Assembly (NCBI RefSeq): GCF_021389975.1
Contig: NZ_CP089981.1
Coordinates: 3,125,501 to 3,189,500, forward strand
Direction: 5' to 3'
Length of the DNA: 64,000 bases
From: Fulvivirga ulvae
Lineage (GTDB): Bacteria; Bacteroidota; Bacteroidia; Cytophagales; Cyclobacteriaceae
The first letter of the stretch is position 1. The number at the start of each line of letters is the position of its first letter. Positions 34,995 to 44,042 of this stretch are shown piece by piece. A model generated the notes under the pieces. The model was not told the DNA's origin and ran no database searches. It was given only the letters and a program-made list of their open reading frames with translations. Both the position numbers and the translations under genes were made by a program.

Positions 34995-36802
34995 ACGATT
35001 CACGTAAGAATGTAATACAGTTGATAGTGATTGTCGTTGCGATAATCTTTCTGATCAAACTGTTTTCCATTCAGGTGTTGGACGATAAATATGCGCAGGC
35101 TGCTACCAGTAATATTATTCACCGTATAGTAGAGTACCCTTACAGAGGTTTGATCTATGACCGGAACGGCAAGCTTATAGTCTATAACACTCCCCAATAC
35201 GATCTGACCATTACCCCCAAGGAAGTTGCCAAACTGGATACATTACAGTTTTGCGAACTTTTTAATATTACTCCCGAAGAATTCAAAAGTAAGTACGAGA
35301 AGATGTCCAAAACAAAAGGCTTCTCGTATGTTAAGCCCAATATCTTTATTAAGCAGCTCTCGAATACCGATTTGGCCCGTGTGGAAGACTACCTGGTTGA
35401 TTTTCCAGGATTCGATATTCAGGCAAGAACGACCAGGGCATACGCATATCCCGTAATGGCCAACGCATTAGGGTATGTCAGCGAGATCAACCAGCGGCAG
35501 TTGGACAGAGATACACTTAATTACTACCGGCAGGGCGATTATATTGGCCAAAGCGGCATAGAAGCTTACTATGAAAAGCAACTCAGGGGCAAGAGGGGTG
35601 TGAAGTTTAAGATCAGGAATGTAAGGGGTATAGAGAAGGGCGATTTTGAAGGTGGTAAATATGATACTCTTGCCATCCCTGGAGAAAACCTGATAACTAC
35701 CGTGGATATCGACCTGCAGCGATATGGAGAGAAACTGATGGAGGGCAAAGCAGGAAGTATAGTGGCCATTGAGCCTGCTACAGGAGAGATATTGTCGATT
35801 GTGTCCGGGCCATCATATGATCCTAAGCAGCTTACGGGTAAAAATTACAGTGAGAATTTCGCTTCCATCAGTGCGGATACAATGAAGCCCTTGTTTAACC
35901 GTCCTTTAATGGCGCAATACCGTCCCGGTTCGATTTTCAAAATAGTTCAGGCTATGGTGGCATTAGAGGAAGGCGTAGTAAACAGACACACCAGGATAGC
36001 CTGTAACAGGGGCATAATTGGCTGCCATGGGCCACATTCGTACGAAGATCTGGTGGGAGCCATTAAACACTCCTGTAACCCGTATTTTTATACTGTAATG
36101 AAACGCGTTGTTAATCAAGAGCTTTCGCAGGATACATATGAAGATACACGTATTGGATTAGCCAAATGGCACAAGCACATCGAAAGTTTCGGTTTGGGTG
36201 CGCCTTTGGGAATAGACTTGCCCAACGAGAAGTCAGGAATGGTACCTAGTGTTTCTTATTATGACCGTGCCTACAATAACAGGCCCTGGAAATATTCAAA
36301 TATTTACTCCATCGCTATTGGAGAGGGAGAAAACCTTGTAGTGCCGCTGCAAATGGCAAATTTTGCGGCAACAGTCGCAAACAGAGGTTACTACTATATC
36401 CCGCACCTTGTAAGATCTGTTGGGGAGACAGGTCAACCCCTTCCGAAGTATGCAAAAAAGCACTATACATCAGTTTCTCCTGAGCATTTTGAAATAGCCG
36501 TTGAGGCCATGGCCAAGGTGGTAGAATCAGGGACCGGCCAATACCGGGCACAGTTACGGGATATTGTAGTATGCGGAAAAACAGGAACAGTTCAAAATGA
36601 TCCGTTGCCAGATCATTCGGTTTTTATAGCCTTTGCGCCCAAAGATAATCCCAAAATAGCCGTTTCGGTGTATGTAGAAGACGCCGGGCAGGGTGCCAGG
36701 GCAGCAGCCTCAATTGCCAGCCTGATGATAGAAAAATACCTGTTGGGTGAAACCAAGCGGCCTCATATAGAGGAATACGTGAAGAAAGGAGAATTTTTAT
36801 AG
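34991..36802 (+). CDS. mrdA: Penicillin-binding protein 2 (peptidoglycan transpeptidase)
   Basis: The elongation-specific transpeptidase. The 603 residues comprise one N-terminal membrane helix, the dimerisation domain (VEYPYRGLIYDRNGKLIVYN) and the penicillin-binding domain with the active-site SxxK in RPGSIFKIVQ, SxN in KHSCNPYFY, and KTGT in CGKTGTVQN. Two His/Cys-containing loops around HTRIACNRGIIGCHGPH are typical for Bacteroidetes PBP2. It is paired with RodA, whose GTG start overlaps the stop by one base. Confidence 0.95.
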   Translation: MNDSRKNVIQLIVIVVAIIFLIKLFSIQVLDDKYAQAATSNIIHRIVEYPYRGLIYDRNGKLIVYNTPQYDLTITPKEVAKLDTLQFCELFNITPEEFKSKYEKMSKTKGFSYVKPNIFIKQLSNTDLARVEDYLVDFPGFDIQARTTRAYAYPVMANALGYVSEINQRQLDRDTLNYYRQGDYIGQSGIEAYYEKQLRGKRGVKFKIRNVRGIEKGDFEGGKYDTLAIPGENLITTVDIDLQRYGEKLMEGKAGSIVAIEPATGEILSIVSGPSYDPKQLTGKNYSENFASISADTMKPLFNRPLMAQYRPGSIFKIVQAMVALEEGVVNRHTRIACNRGIIGCHGPHSYEDLVGAIKHSCNPYFYTVMKRVVNQELSQDTYEDTRIGLAKWHKHIESFGLGAPLGIDLPNEKSGMVPSVSYYDRAYNNRPWKYSNIYSIAIGEGENLVVPLQMANFAATVANRGYYYIPHLVRSVGETGQPLPKYAKKHYTSVSPEHFEIAVEAMAKVVESGTGQYRAQLRDIVVCGKTGTVQNDPLPDHSVFIAFAPKDNPKIAVSVYVEDAGQGARAAASIASLMIEKYLLGETKRPHIEEYVKKGEFL

Positions 36803-38073
36803 TGAGAAGATCGGATAGTATAGTAAGTAAGCTGGATTGGGCAACTGTTTTATTGTTCTTCCTGATCGTGATACTGGGTTGGTTGAACATATATGCGGCA
36901 GTCTATGATGAAACAGCCGTTCAGAATATTTTTAGCACTACCCTGAATAGTGGAAGGCAGTTGATGTTTATTGCTGCTTCAGTGGTGTTGATCATAGCTA
37001 TTTTAGTAGTTGACTTTAAATTTTATGATACCTTCGGCTACTTCATTTTTGGAGGAGTAATGTTTTTACTCATCTTCGTTCTGGTGTTTGGCCGGGAAGT
37101 GGCAGGGTCCAAGTCGTGGTTCGAGATCGGTGCTTTCAGACTTCAGCCTTCTGAGTTTGCCAAGTTTGCTACAGCATTGGCGGTCGCTAAATTTATAGGT
37201 ACGAGTGGCTTTCGAATGGATCATCTGAAAAATCAGGCCATCCTGTTTGGTATCATTGGTTTTCCTGTAGTATTGATTATGTTGCAAGGGGATACAGGTA
37301 CCGCTATGGTCTATTCCATTTTTCTTTTTGTTTTTTTTAGAGAGGGTATGTCTCCCATGTTGCTTTTGTTGGGAACGGCCGCTGGTATTATCTTTATTCT
37401 GACCCTACTTGTTCCAAATCATTTGTATTTATATATAGGCATTGTATCTATTGCTTTGCTTATTATTTTCTTCGGTAAAAGAACACCGAAAAGAATAACA
37501 CTTGTTGTCGCCGGAGCTTTGTTAGTGACAGGTGTTATAAAAAGTGTTGATTACGTTATTTCAGATGTATTGAAACCACATCAACAGAACAGGATCAAAG
37601 CGCTGATCAATCCAGATGCTGATCCTTTGGGATATGGCTGGAACGTAACTCAGTCAAAAATTGCTATAGGCAGTGGAGGTTTTTCAGGTAAGGGATTCCT
37701 GAGAGGTACCCAGACGAAGTTCGATTTTGTGCCAGAGCAAAGTACCGATTTTATCTTCTGTACGATTGGTGAGGAACACGGCTGGATTGGCAGCTTTATA
37801 TTGATTTCGCTGTTTGTGACCTTGCTGTTGCGACTCATTTTTATAGCAGAAAGACAAAAATGGCGATTTGCCAGAGTGTATGGATATAGCGTAGTATGTA
37901 TTTTATTCTTTCACTTTGCAGTAAACATTGGTATGACTATAGGTTTATTCCCGGTTATTGGTATTCCCCTGCCTATGTTTAGTTACGGAGGGTCATCACT
38001 CATTGGATTTACCATACTCATTTTTATCTTTCTGAAACTTGATGCACACAGAATGCAGGTGCTGGTAAGGTAA
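36802..38073 (+). CDS. rodA: Peptidoglycan glycosyltransferase RodA
   Basis: SEDS-family polymerase that builds glycan strands with PBP2. The 423 residues have ten or so membrane helices and the signatures GSKSWFEIGAFRLQPSEFAK, MLQGDTGTAMVY, GKGFLRGTQTKFDFVPEQSTDFIF and GLFPVIGIPLPMFSYGGSS. The start is a GTG overlapping the PBP2 stop. A terminator begins at its stop codon. Confidence 0.95.
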   Translation: MRRSDSIVSKLDWATVLLFFLIVILGWLNIYAAVYDETAVQNIFSTTLNSGRQLMFIAASVVLIIAILVVDFKFYDTFGYFIFGGVMFLLIFVLVFGREVAGSKSWFEIGAFRLQPSEFAKFATALAVAKFIGTSGFRMDHLKNQAILFGIIGFPVVLIMLQGDTGTAMVYSIFLFVFFREGMSPMLLLLGTAAGIIFILTLLVPNHLYLYIGIVSIALLIIFFGKRTPKRITLVVAGALLVTGVIKSVDYVISDVLKPHQQNRIKALINPDADPLGYGWNVTQSKIAIGSGGFSGKGFLRGTQTKFDFVPEQSTDFIFCTIGEEHGWIGSFILISLFVTLLLRLIFIAERQKWRFARVYGYSVVCILFFHFAVNIGMTIGLFPVIGIPLPMFSYGGSSLIGFTILIFIFLKLDAHRMQVLVR

Positions 38074-38095
38074 GGCGGCTATGAAAGCCGCTTTT
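38073..38095 (+). terminator. Terminator of the mre-rodA operon
   Basis: GCGGCT (38075-38080), loop ATGAA, AGCCGC (38086-38091), then TTTT. It overlaps the last codons of the convergent gene, which shows how tightly the two are packed. Confidence 0.75.
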
Positions 38096-39098
38096 CCAGA
38101 AGCTCCATAAATTCGCCTACCTCTTCGCTTTCTTTGTCCCATTCCGGGTATTCCGAAGCAAGATATAATGAGGCAGATCTTTTGTCTTCACAGTTGTCCA
38201 GATAATCAATGGCCCGGTTATAAGTCTCCTCATCACCGTAGAACAGTGTGTTGATAAACATAAACCGTTGATTTATGCTGATATGTCTTCTGATGCTTTC
38301 AATCTTCTGGTTACGGTGGCTGTCGGCGATAGTAGGTTTTTGTTCGGCAGAGTGCTTGTCATTAATAGTGGATACAGTACCTTCCGTTATTTCATTTACA
38401 GGCCTTTCCCTCGACAGGGAATTGGTAGTTTGAGCAGGAGCATTTACTTTAGAAGATTCGCCGTAGACAATAGCTTCTGAAAGAGGCAAAGTTCTGGAGA
38501 AGATTTCAATATACTCATCCGTATCCGCAGGGCTTTCCTGAATGTTTTGAAACACCTCATTAAGGAGTTTGCCGGCTTTCTCTTCAGAGATTCGCTGATA
38601 ACCCTGATCTTCTATTTTCCCTATAAGAGCCTGAAGCAAATTGTTGTTGATCTTCACATATTTCGACATCCTTTTTAGCTCCTTAAGGGATAATTCCTGC
38701 TGCTCAGGGTCATGAATGAGATGCATATAATAATCGTACGGAGAAAATATCAGTAGCAGTGTATCCCTTGTAGCTTGCTTTAGCAAAGGCATAAAATATT
38801 TCTTTTCAACTGAAATATGCCTGGAGAGGATGTTCATAAATTCTTTGAGGGCTACCTTGGCCTCGGGGGCATCGTAATTGAAGTACGGACTTTTGAGTCT
38901 GGCGACTTCCTTTGTCCACTCAGAAAGTAAGTATTTGATTACGAATAAATTAATTTGCCTTATTTCCTGAAGTTCCAGTATTTCCTTACCGGAGATTGTT
39001 TGGTTATTATTAAAATGTTGACTGACTACAATTTCACAGAACCGGTTACAATAGTCCTCGATTCCCTTATTATTGAGATTATTTTCCATACTTTTCAA
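38079..39098 (-). CDS. Conserved Bacteroidetes protein, unknown function
   Basis: I cannot name this family. The 339 residues have no signal peptide and no membrane helix, so it is cytoplasmic. The N-terminal 180 residues are helical (EILELQEIRQINLFVIKYLL, then RHISVEKKYFMPLLKQATRDTLLLIFSPYDYY). A disordered Ser/Thr/Glu linker spans about 205-260. The C-terminal 75 residues (ISINQRFMFINTLFYGDEETYNRAIDYLDNC to the end, with a final helix EVGEFMELLEKRL) match a short domain I have seen at the C-terminus of many Bacteroidetes hypothetical proteins. It faces the mre operon and is not obviously linked to it. Confidence 0.65.
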   Translation of the reverse strand: MKSMENNLNNKGIEDYCNRFCEIVVSQHFNNNQTISGKEILELQEIRQINLFVIKYLLSEWTKEVARLKSPYFNYDAPEAKVALKEFMNILSRHISVEKKYFMPLLKQATRDTLLLIFSPYDYYMHLIHDPEQQELSLKELKRMSKYVKINNNLLQALIGKIEDQGYQRISEEKAGKLLNEVFQNIQESPADTDEYIEIFSRTLPLSEAIVYGESSKVNAPAQTTNSLSRERPVNEITEGTVSTINDKHSAEQKPTIADSHRNQKIESIRRHISINQRFMFINTLFYGDEETYNRAIDYLDNCEDKRSASLYLASEYPEWDKESEEVGEFMELLEKRLS

Positions 39099-39121
39099 TT
39101 ACCCTAATCAATTATCGTTTT

Positions 39122-39129
39122 TACCTTTG
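39122..39129 (+). promoter_or_regulatory. -7 promoter box of the ferredoxin gene
   Basis: TACCTTTG fits TAnnTTTG, 31 nt before the ATG. Confidence 0.45.
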
Positions 39130-39160
39130 TCTGGCAAATACATTTATAAAGTTAGCAAAT

Positions 39161-39487
39161 ATGCCCAAGATCGTTATCAAAAATCTCGATAACAAAATCA
39201 TTTCAGGCAACGAAGCGCCTGAATCAATATTGAATATACTGCAGGATAATTTTGTCGACTGGATGCATGCCTGCGGTGGCAAAGGCAGGTGCACTACCTG
39301 TAAAGCCATAATCCTGGAAGGCGAAGAAAACCTCGGCCCCCTCACTACACACGAAAAACGCTTTGCAGATATGAACGCACTAAAACCCAACGAAAGATTA
39401 ACCTGCCAGTGCATAGTCGAAAAAGGGGAGATTGTTATTAAAGTCCCCGAAACCAGCAAACTACCCCATATGAAATACTCAGACTAG
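39161..39487 (+). CDS. 2Fe-2S ferredoxin
   Basis: A small cytoplasmic electron carrier of 108 residues with the beta-grasp ferredoxin fold. The cluster ligands are seen in ACGGKGRCTTC (C-x5-C-x2-C, the adrenodoxin/Isc-type spacing rather than the C-x4-C of plant ferredoxins), with the fourth Cys in RLTCQC. The redox partner is not indicated by neighbours; it stands alone between two unrelated genes. Confidence 0.88.
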   Translation: MPKIVIKNLDNKIISGNEAPESILNILQDNFVDWMHACGGKGRCTTCKAIILEGEENLGPLTTHEKRFADMNALKPNERLTCQCIVEKGEIVIKVPETSKLPHMKYSD

Positions 39488-39745
39488 TCTGTTTACCATT
39501 TCCTGTTTGCCATTAACTGCTTTCTCTTCATCATTCAGTTTACCAACCCTCAGGTCACCATTACTCCCGTCTTCCTCCCAATAGCCAACCCGCAAATCAC
39601 ACCGATTACCAAACACCGCTCACTGCTAACCATGTCTGTCACAATACTCCGGTCTTCCCACCTAACCAACATGCAAATCCCGGCTCTCGCATCAAAACCC
39701 CGGCCCCATATCCCAAGTCTCGTATCTAATTACTATTTTTGAAGA
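39488..39745. other. G-poor low-complexity spacer
   Basis: No coding frame. The + strand is strikingly poor in G and built from short words such as ACCATT, CCAAC, CATATCCCAAG and CTCGTATCTAAT. The latter resemble the repeat words of the 24577-24613 spacer. It ends with the -7 box of tdk at 39734-39741. Confidence 0.5.
39734..39741 (+). promoter_or_regulatory. -7 promoter box of tdk
   Basis: TATTTTTG ends 4 nt before the tdk ATG, which would make the message leaderless or nearly so. Confidence 0.4.
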
Positions 39746-40339
39746 ATGTTTGTAGAGCCTAATTTTGGTAAAGCCAAGAAAACGGGGTGGATTGAGGTGA
39801 TCTGCGGGTGTATGTTTTCCGGGAAAACCGAAGAATTGATAAGAAGATTAAACCGATCGCTTATAGCAAAGCAGAAGGTTGAAATATTTAAACCTGCCGT
39901 TGACGTCAGGTATCACAAAAGTGATGTAGTATCCCATAACGAAAATGCGATCAGGTCCACGCCTGTCGATTTTGCCGATGACATTATACTCATGGCCGGC
40001 GATTGCGACGTAGTAGGCATTGACGAGGCTCAGTTTTTCGATGAAGAGATCGTTACAGTATGTAATAAACTGGCAAACAGCGGCAAACGTGTTATCGTAG
40101 CTGGGTTGGACATGGACTTTGAAGGGAAACCTTTTGGCCCTATGCCCAACTTGCTTGCTGTAGCAGAATTTGTTACCAAGGTACATGCCATATGTGCCCG
40201 GTCTGGTGAGATTGCATCTTTTTCATTCAGGTTGACAGACGATCAGGGCAAAGTTTTATTAGGCGAAAAACAACAGTATGAAGCCAGAAGCAGAAGGAGC
40301 TTTTTCGAAGGAATGAAAGACCGTAAATCTAACCAGTGA
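39746..40339 (+). CDS. tdk: Thymidine kinase, type II
   Basis: It phosphorylates thymidine to dTMP in nucleotide salvage. The 197 residues have the P-loop GCMFSGKTEELIRRL, DEAQFFDEEIV (catalytic Glu and the Walker-B-like segment), AGLDMDFEGKPFGPMP, and the lasso region with YEARSRR. Oddly, the structural zinc site is degraded: where other members have C-x2-C twice, this one reads CARS and SRRS, keeping a single Cys. The fold and catalytic parts look intact. porZ starts inside its last codons (4-nt overlap). Confidence 0.93.
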   Translation: MFVEPNFGKAKKTGWIEVICGCMFSGKTEELIRRLNRSLIAKQKVEIFKPAVDVRYHKSDVVSHNENAIRSTPVDFADDIILMAGDCDVVGIDEAQFFDEEIVTVCNKLANSGKRVIVAGLDMDFEGKPFGPMPNLLAVAEFVTKVHAICARSGEIASFSFRLTDDQGKVLLGEKQQYEARSRRSFFEGMKDRKSNQ

Positions 40340-42591
40340 GCAGGATAGTATTATTTATTTTCTGTGTTATAATTTGGCGCATGGGGTTGGGTCAAAATGA
40401 TATTCCCATTGGTACCTGGCGCACCCATTACGCGTACTATAATTTAAAACATGTTGTTGAGGCAGAAAACAGAATATTTGCTTCTGCTGAGAGCGGTCTT
40501 TTCTATTTTGATAAAGACGATAATAGTATTACAAAACTATCAAAGATCGATGGCTTGCAGGCTGAGGATATTACAGCGCTGTATTTTGATCACTCCACAT
40601 CGCAGCTTTTAATAGGCTATGGTTCGGGTAACCTTGATGTGATCCGGGGCAATGAAATATTTAGCCTTGATCTTACTTCCACGTCACAGATTATAGGTTC
40701 AAAAAGAATCAATCATATTACCAGCTTTCAGTCATTTGCCTACATAGCCACTGATTATGGTGTGTTAAAATTTGACCTGAGCAGACTTGAGGTTACGGAG
40801 ACCTATAGAGAGTTAGGTGCAGGTGCAGAACCTTTGAAGATCAACCAAAGTACTGTTTTGAATGACAGTCTTTTTCTGGCTACGGAGGAAGGAGTGCTTG
40901 CGGCTAATCTTATTGATGGTACCAATTTGCTGGATTACCAAAACTGGAAAAGATTTGACATTGCAGAGGGTATACCTGCTTCCCCGATCCAAATCATTGT
41001 TTCTTTGAATAATATTGTATTGGCAGGTATAGACGAAGACCAGCTATACAAGTACGAGGATATTTGGCAGGCTACCGGCTTGCTGATGGGTGCCGATTTT
41101 AGTGAAGCTTCATCTAATGATCAGCAGGCATTGATTGTTCATAGCGGAGCCCTTACAGGCATTTCTCTGTCACTTCAGCAAACCTCTGTTCAGAGCGACT
41201 TATTGTCGGTTGTAAGCATGGCTATTAACGATCAGGAGGGGCACCTATGGATTGCTGATGCTCAAAACGGACTTATCACCGATTATACCGGAGCGTTTCA
41301 GTCCCTTGAATTAAATGGCCCTTATAAGAACGAAATTTTTCGTTTTGGGCAGTTTAACAATTCCATTTATGCTTTTCCCGGAGGATATGCTTCCGGCATG
41401 AATCCGATGGGAAGTGATGCTGGCTTTTACATTTTCAGCGGGAATTCCTGGCAAAACTATAACATCGCTGGCATTGATTATACAATACCTGAGTTTAAGG
41501 ATATAGTAGACGGAGCATATCAGGAAAGCTCTGGTAGCCTGTTCCTCGCTTCTGCAGGTTACGGACTTTTGAAACTTACAAATAATGGAGAAAGTACCAT
41601 TATTGATGAGATAAACAGCCCTCTGGAAAACCTTAGCGTCGCTGAACGGCGCGTTATCATTCCTGCTTTGACAAAAGCCAATGGAGGCTTATGGGTACTT
41701 AACTATGGCGCAGCTTACCCACTGCATTTCCTTGATAAAGATGGCAATTGGGCCTCCTATAACTTGAACCTTACAGCCGCCAGTTATCCTATAAAGATAA
41801 TGATAGTAAATCATCAGGTTTGGATGATCATTGACCCAACTGTTGAAGGGGGTATACTGGTTTTCGAACCTGAAACAAATGAATATAGATTCCTGTCGGA
41901 CGTTACCAACAATGGTGGTTTAAAAGGAGACCGGGTTTATGATTTTGCATTAGACAAAGAGGGGTTGGTTTGGGTAGGTACCAATGACGGCGTATCAGTA
42001 TTTACGTTGCCTTCAGAAGTGCTTGAGGGAAATGTTGATGCTGTTGAGCCCATTTTTGAAAATGGTTTGCTGTTCAGAAATGAGGATGTACTCTGTATAG
42101 AAATTGACGGTGGCAATCGCAAATGGATAGGGACAACCAAAGGAGCGTGGCTGTTTAACGATGCCGCTGATGAGCAGATATTACATTTTGACCAGAGCAA
42201 TAGCCCACTTCCTGACAATAGGGTTTTTGATATAGAGATAAATACAGAAACGGGAGAGGTCTTCTTTGCTACAAACAAGGGTATAGTGTCGTACCGAGGC
42301 ACTGCTACGGAGGCGAGGGAGGAGCACTCTGATGTTAAAATATTTCCTAACCCTGTAACGGAAGATTTTAATGGTACAGTGGGTATATCGGGTCTGGCCT
42401 CAGATGCAGTAGTAAAGATCACGGATATATCTGGTAAGCTGATCTGGCAAATGCAAGCCAATGGAGGTACGGCTACGTGGAATGTTTCAGACTACAATGG
42501 TAACAGGGCCGAATCGGGCATCTACCTTGTATTTAGTGCTTCCGAAGATGGTGAAGATACTTTTGTAGGCAAAATAGCAGTAATTAACTGA
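40336..42591 (+). CDS. porZ: Type IX secretion PorZ-like protein
   Basis: PorZ is a surface component of the type IX secretion attachment complex that presents anionic LPS to the sortase PorU. The 751 residues begin with a signal peptide (IVLFIFCVIIWRMGLGQ), then NDIPIGTWRTHYAYYNLKHV, the usual PorZ opening, two beta-propellers of repeated short W/Y-rich blades (such as LVWVGTNDGVSVF, NRKWIGTTKGAWLF), and an 80-residue C-terminal sorting-type domain (VKIFPNPVTEDF, GKLIWQMQANGG, ESGIYLV). Start is GTG, overlapping tdk. recO follows at once; the porZ-recO neighbourhood is common in Bacteroidetes. Confidence 0.85.
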   Translation: MSRIVLFIFCVIIWRMGLGQNDIPIGTWRTHYAYYNLKHVVEAENRIFASAESGLFYFDKDDNSITKLSKIDGLQAEDITALYFDHSTSQLLIGYGSGNLDVIRGNEIFSLDLTSTSQIIGSKRINHITSFQSFAYIATDYGVLKFDLSRLEVTETYRELGAGAEPLKINQSTVLNDSLFLATEEGVLAANLIDGTNLLDYQNWKRFDIAEGIPASPIQIIVSLNNIVLAGIDEDQLYKYEDIWQATGLLMGADFSEASSNDQQALIVHSGALTGISLSLQQTSVQSDLLSVVSMAINDQEGHLWIADAQNGLITDYTGAFQSLELNGPYKNEIFRFGQFNNSIYAFPGGYASGMNPMGSDAGFYIFSGNSWQNYNIAGIDYTIPEFKDIVDGAYQESSGSLFLASAGYGLLKLTNNGESTIIDEINSPLENLSVAERRVIIPALTKANGGLWVLNYGAAYPLHFLDKDGNWASYNLNLTAASYPIKIMIVNHQVWMIIDPTVEGGILVFEPETNEYRFLSDVTNNGGLKGDRVYDFALDKEGLVWVGTNDGVSVFTLPSEVLEGNVDAVEPIFENGLLFRNEDVLCIEIDGGNRKWIGTTKGAWLFNDAADEQILHFDQSNSPLPDNRVFDIEINTETGEVFFATNKGIVSYRGTATEAREEHSDVKIFPNPVTEDFNGTVGISGLASDAVVKITDISGKLIWQMQANGGTATWNVSDYNGNRAESGIYLVFSASEDGEDTFVGKIAVIN

Positions 42592-43247
42592 TGCTTCACA
42601 AGACTCGGGGTATAGTATTCAAATATTTCAAGTATCGCGATACATCGATCATTGCCAAGGTATTTACAGAAGAGTTTGGGTTGCAAACCTATATTGTTAA
42701 TGGTGTCAGAAGCAAATCTTCCAAAGGCAGGATAGCCCTCTATCAGCCACTGACATTGCTGGACCTTGTAGTATATTACAAAGAGACGGCCGATATTAAT
42801 AGAATTTCAGAAGTAAAATGTGGTAGCCCTTTTCAGACCATACAGACCGATGTTAGAAAAACTGCCATTGCCATGTTTATAGCAGAGATACTCTATAAGT
42901 GCGTGAAGGAAGAAGGCGAAGTGCATGATCTTTTTGAGTTTATTTATCGCTCTATAGAAATATTGGATCACCTGGAAACCAATTATCAGAATTTTCACCT
43001 TCAATTCATGCTTAAGCTTTCCAAATACCTAGGGTTTGGCATTGAAAGCTCAGATTTTCTTGATGTCTTTTATGCAGAGGAAGCATTTTTAGTCAATGAA
43101 TTGATGGATAATTCTTATGAAGATTCTGCCAGGCTCAATAACAGCTCAAGAAGAAAAATGCTGGATCACATTATTAAGTTTTTTCAGACTAATGTCGATT
43201 CTTTGAAAGAGATCAATTCTATCAAAGTTCTTCAGGAAGTTCTGTAA
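42591..43247 (+). CDS. recO: DNA repair protein RecO
   Basis: RecO partners RecR in loading RecA. The 218 residues open with the OB-fold (KTRGIVFKYFKYRDTSIIAKVFTEEFG, NGVRSKSSKGRIALYQPLTLLDLVVYY) and continue with an all-helical C-terminal region (EILYKCVKEEGEVHDLFEFI). It lacks the zinc-finger cysteines seen in many RecO proteins and is somewhat short. The start shares one base with the porZ stop. Its ring partner recR is at 3440. Confidence 0.9.
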   Translation: MLHKTRGIVFKYFKYRDTSIIAKVFTEEFGLQTYIVNGVRSKSSKGRIALYQPLTLLDLVVYYKETADINRISEVKCGSPFQTIQTDVRKTAIAMFIAEILYKCVKEEGEVHDLFEFIYRSIEILDHLETNYQNFHLQFMLKLSKYLGFGIESSDFLDVFYAEEAFLVNELMDNSYEDSARLNNSSRRKMLDHIIKFFQTNVDSLKEINSIKVLQEVL

Positions 43248-43309
43248 CAAACCGAATTCATTAAATTAAATTTCATATAGGAGTGGATATGTATATGTAA
43301 TATTGTGTA

Positions 43310-43317
43310 TATTTTTG
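43310..43317 (+). promoter_or_regulatory. -7 promoter box of the frame-disturbed exported gene
   Basis: TATTTTTG fits TAnnTTTG; the ATG at 43348 follows 30 nt later. This supports 43348 as the ancestral start codon. Confidence 0.45.
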
Positions 43318-43347
43318 ATGTATTTAATTTATAAAATTATACATGTC

Positions 43348-43976
43348 ATGAAAAAAGTTTTATTATATACTTCTTTTTGCTCCTTTCTGTAGTTGTTCAG
43401 GCCCAGTCTGGCAAAGCGCTTTTATACGAAAGCTCTGAATTTGTATGGTGCGGCCTTGACTACTCCCATGTAAAGTGCATTGGCCGCGATGGCTTCAATG
43501 AACCTTACGAAGTGAAACATAAGTACTTTGATGCATGGAATGAGCTGGTACTGGCAGAAGCTGATAAATATGACCTGCAAGAAGCTTATTACAAATCGAG
43601 GCAGATTACCGACCTAAGTGTTGTTGACAGAAGAAACGATATACCTGATGTAGATAAACTGGTAATTAATGATAGCTACCAATTTGAAAAAGGCAAGCTT
43701 CAGGAAATCATAAAAGATTATGATCTGGAGAAATCTGATGAAGGTCTTGGGTTAGTTTACGTTGTTGAGTCACTGAATAAATACAGGCAAACAGCTGTCA
43801 TCTATGTGGTGTTTTTTGATATTGCCAGTAAAGAAATCCTTTGGAATAAAAGTTACACTACAGATGCCCGGGGGTTTGGCTTTAGAAACTACTGGGCACG
43901 CACAATCTACAATACCATGAATGAGAGCGGCGAAGACTTTAAAGCTGATCAAAAGCCCTATAAAAGAGATAAATAG
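43348..43976 (+). pseudogene. Small exported protein with frameshift after the start codon
   Basis: The coding frame that ends at 43976 (199 codons from TTG 43377) has no ATG. Reading it upstream gives a complete signal peptide core, KSFIIYFFLLLSVVVQAQ, directly behind ATG-AAAAAA at 43348-43356. With seven instead of six A residues the protein would start MKKSFIIYFF and stay in frame; with six, the ATG frame stops at TAG after 14 codons. So a one-base loss in an A tract separates start and body. The body is an exported Bacteroidetes protein I do not recognise, with one short helix-rich part and a beta-rich part (AVIYVVFFDIASKEILWNKSY). It may be a slippage switch, a true mutation or a read error. 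Confidence 0.65.
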
Positions 43977-44006
43977 GTGCTGTTTGATATTTTAATTGTT
44001 AAAGGA

Positions 44007-44042
44007 CCACCCTCTCACCGAAACTATGTGAGAGAGGTTTTA
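44007..44042. terminator. Hairpin terminator between the exported gene and the pigment locus
   Basis: CTCTCAC pairs with GTGAGAG, extended by ACC with GGT across one bulged A, followed by TTTT on the + strand. It overlaps the last codons of the halogenase gene. Confidence 0.65.
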
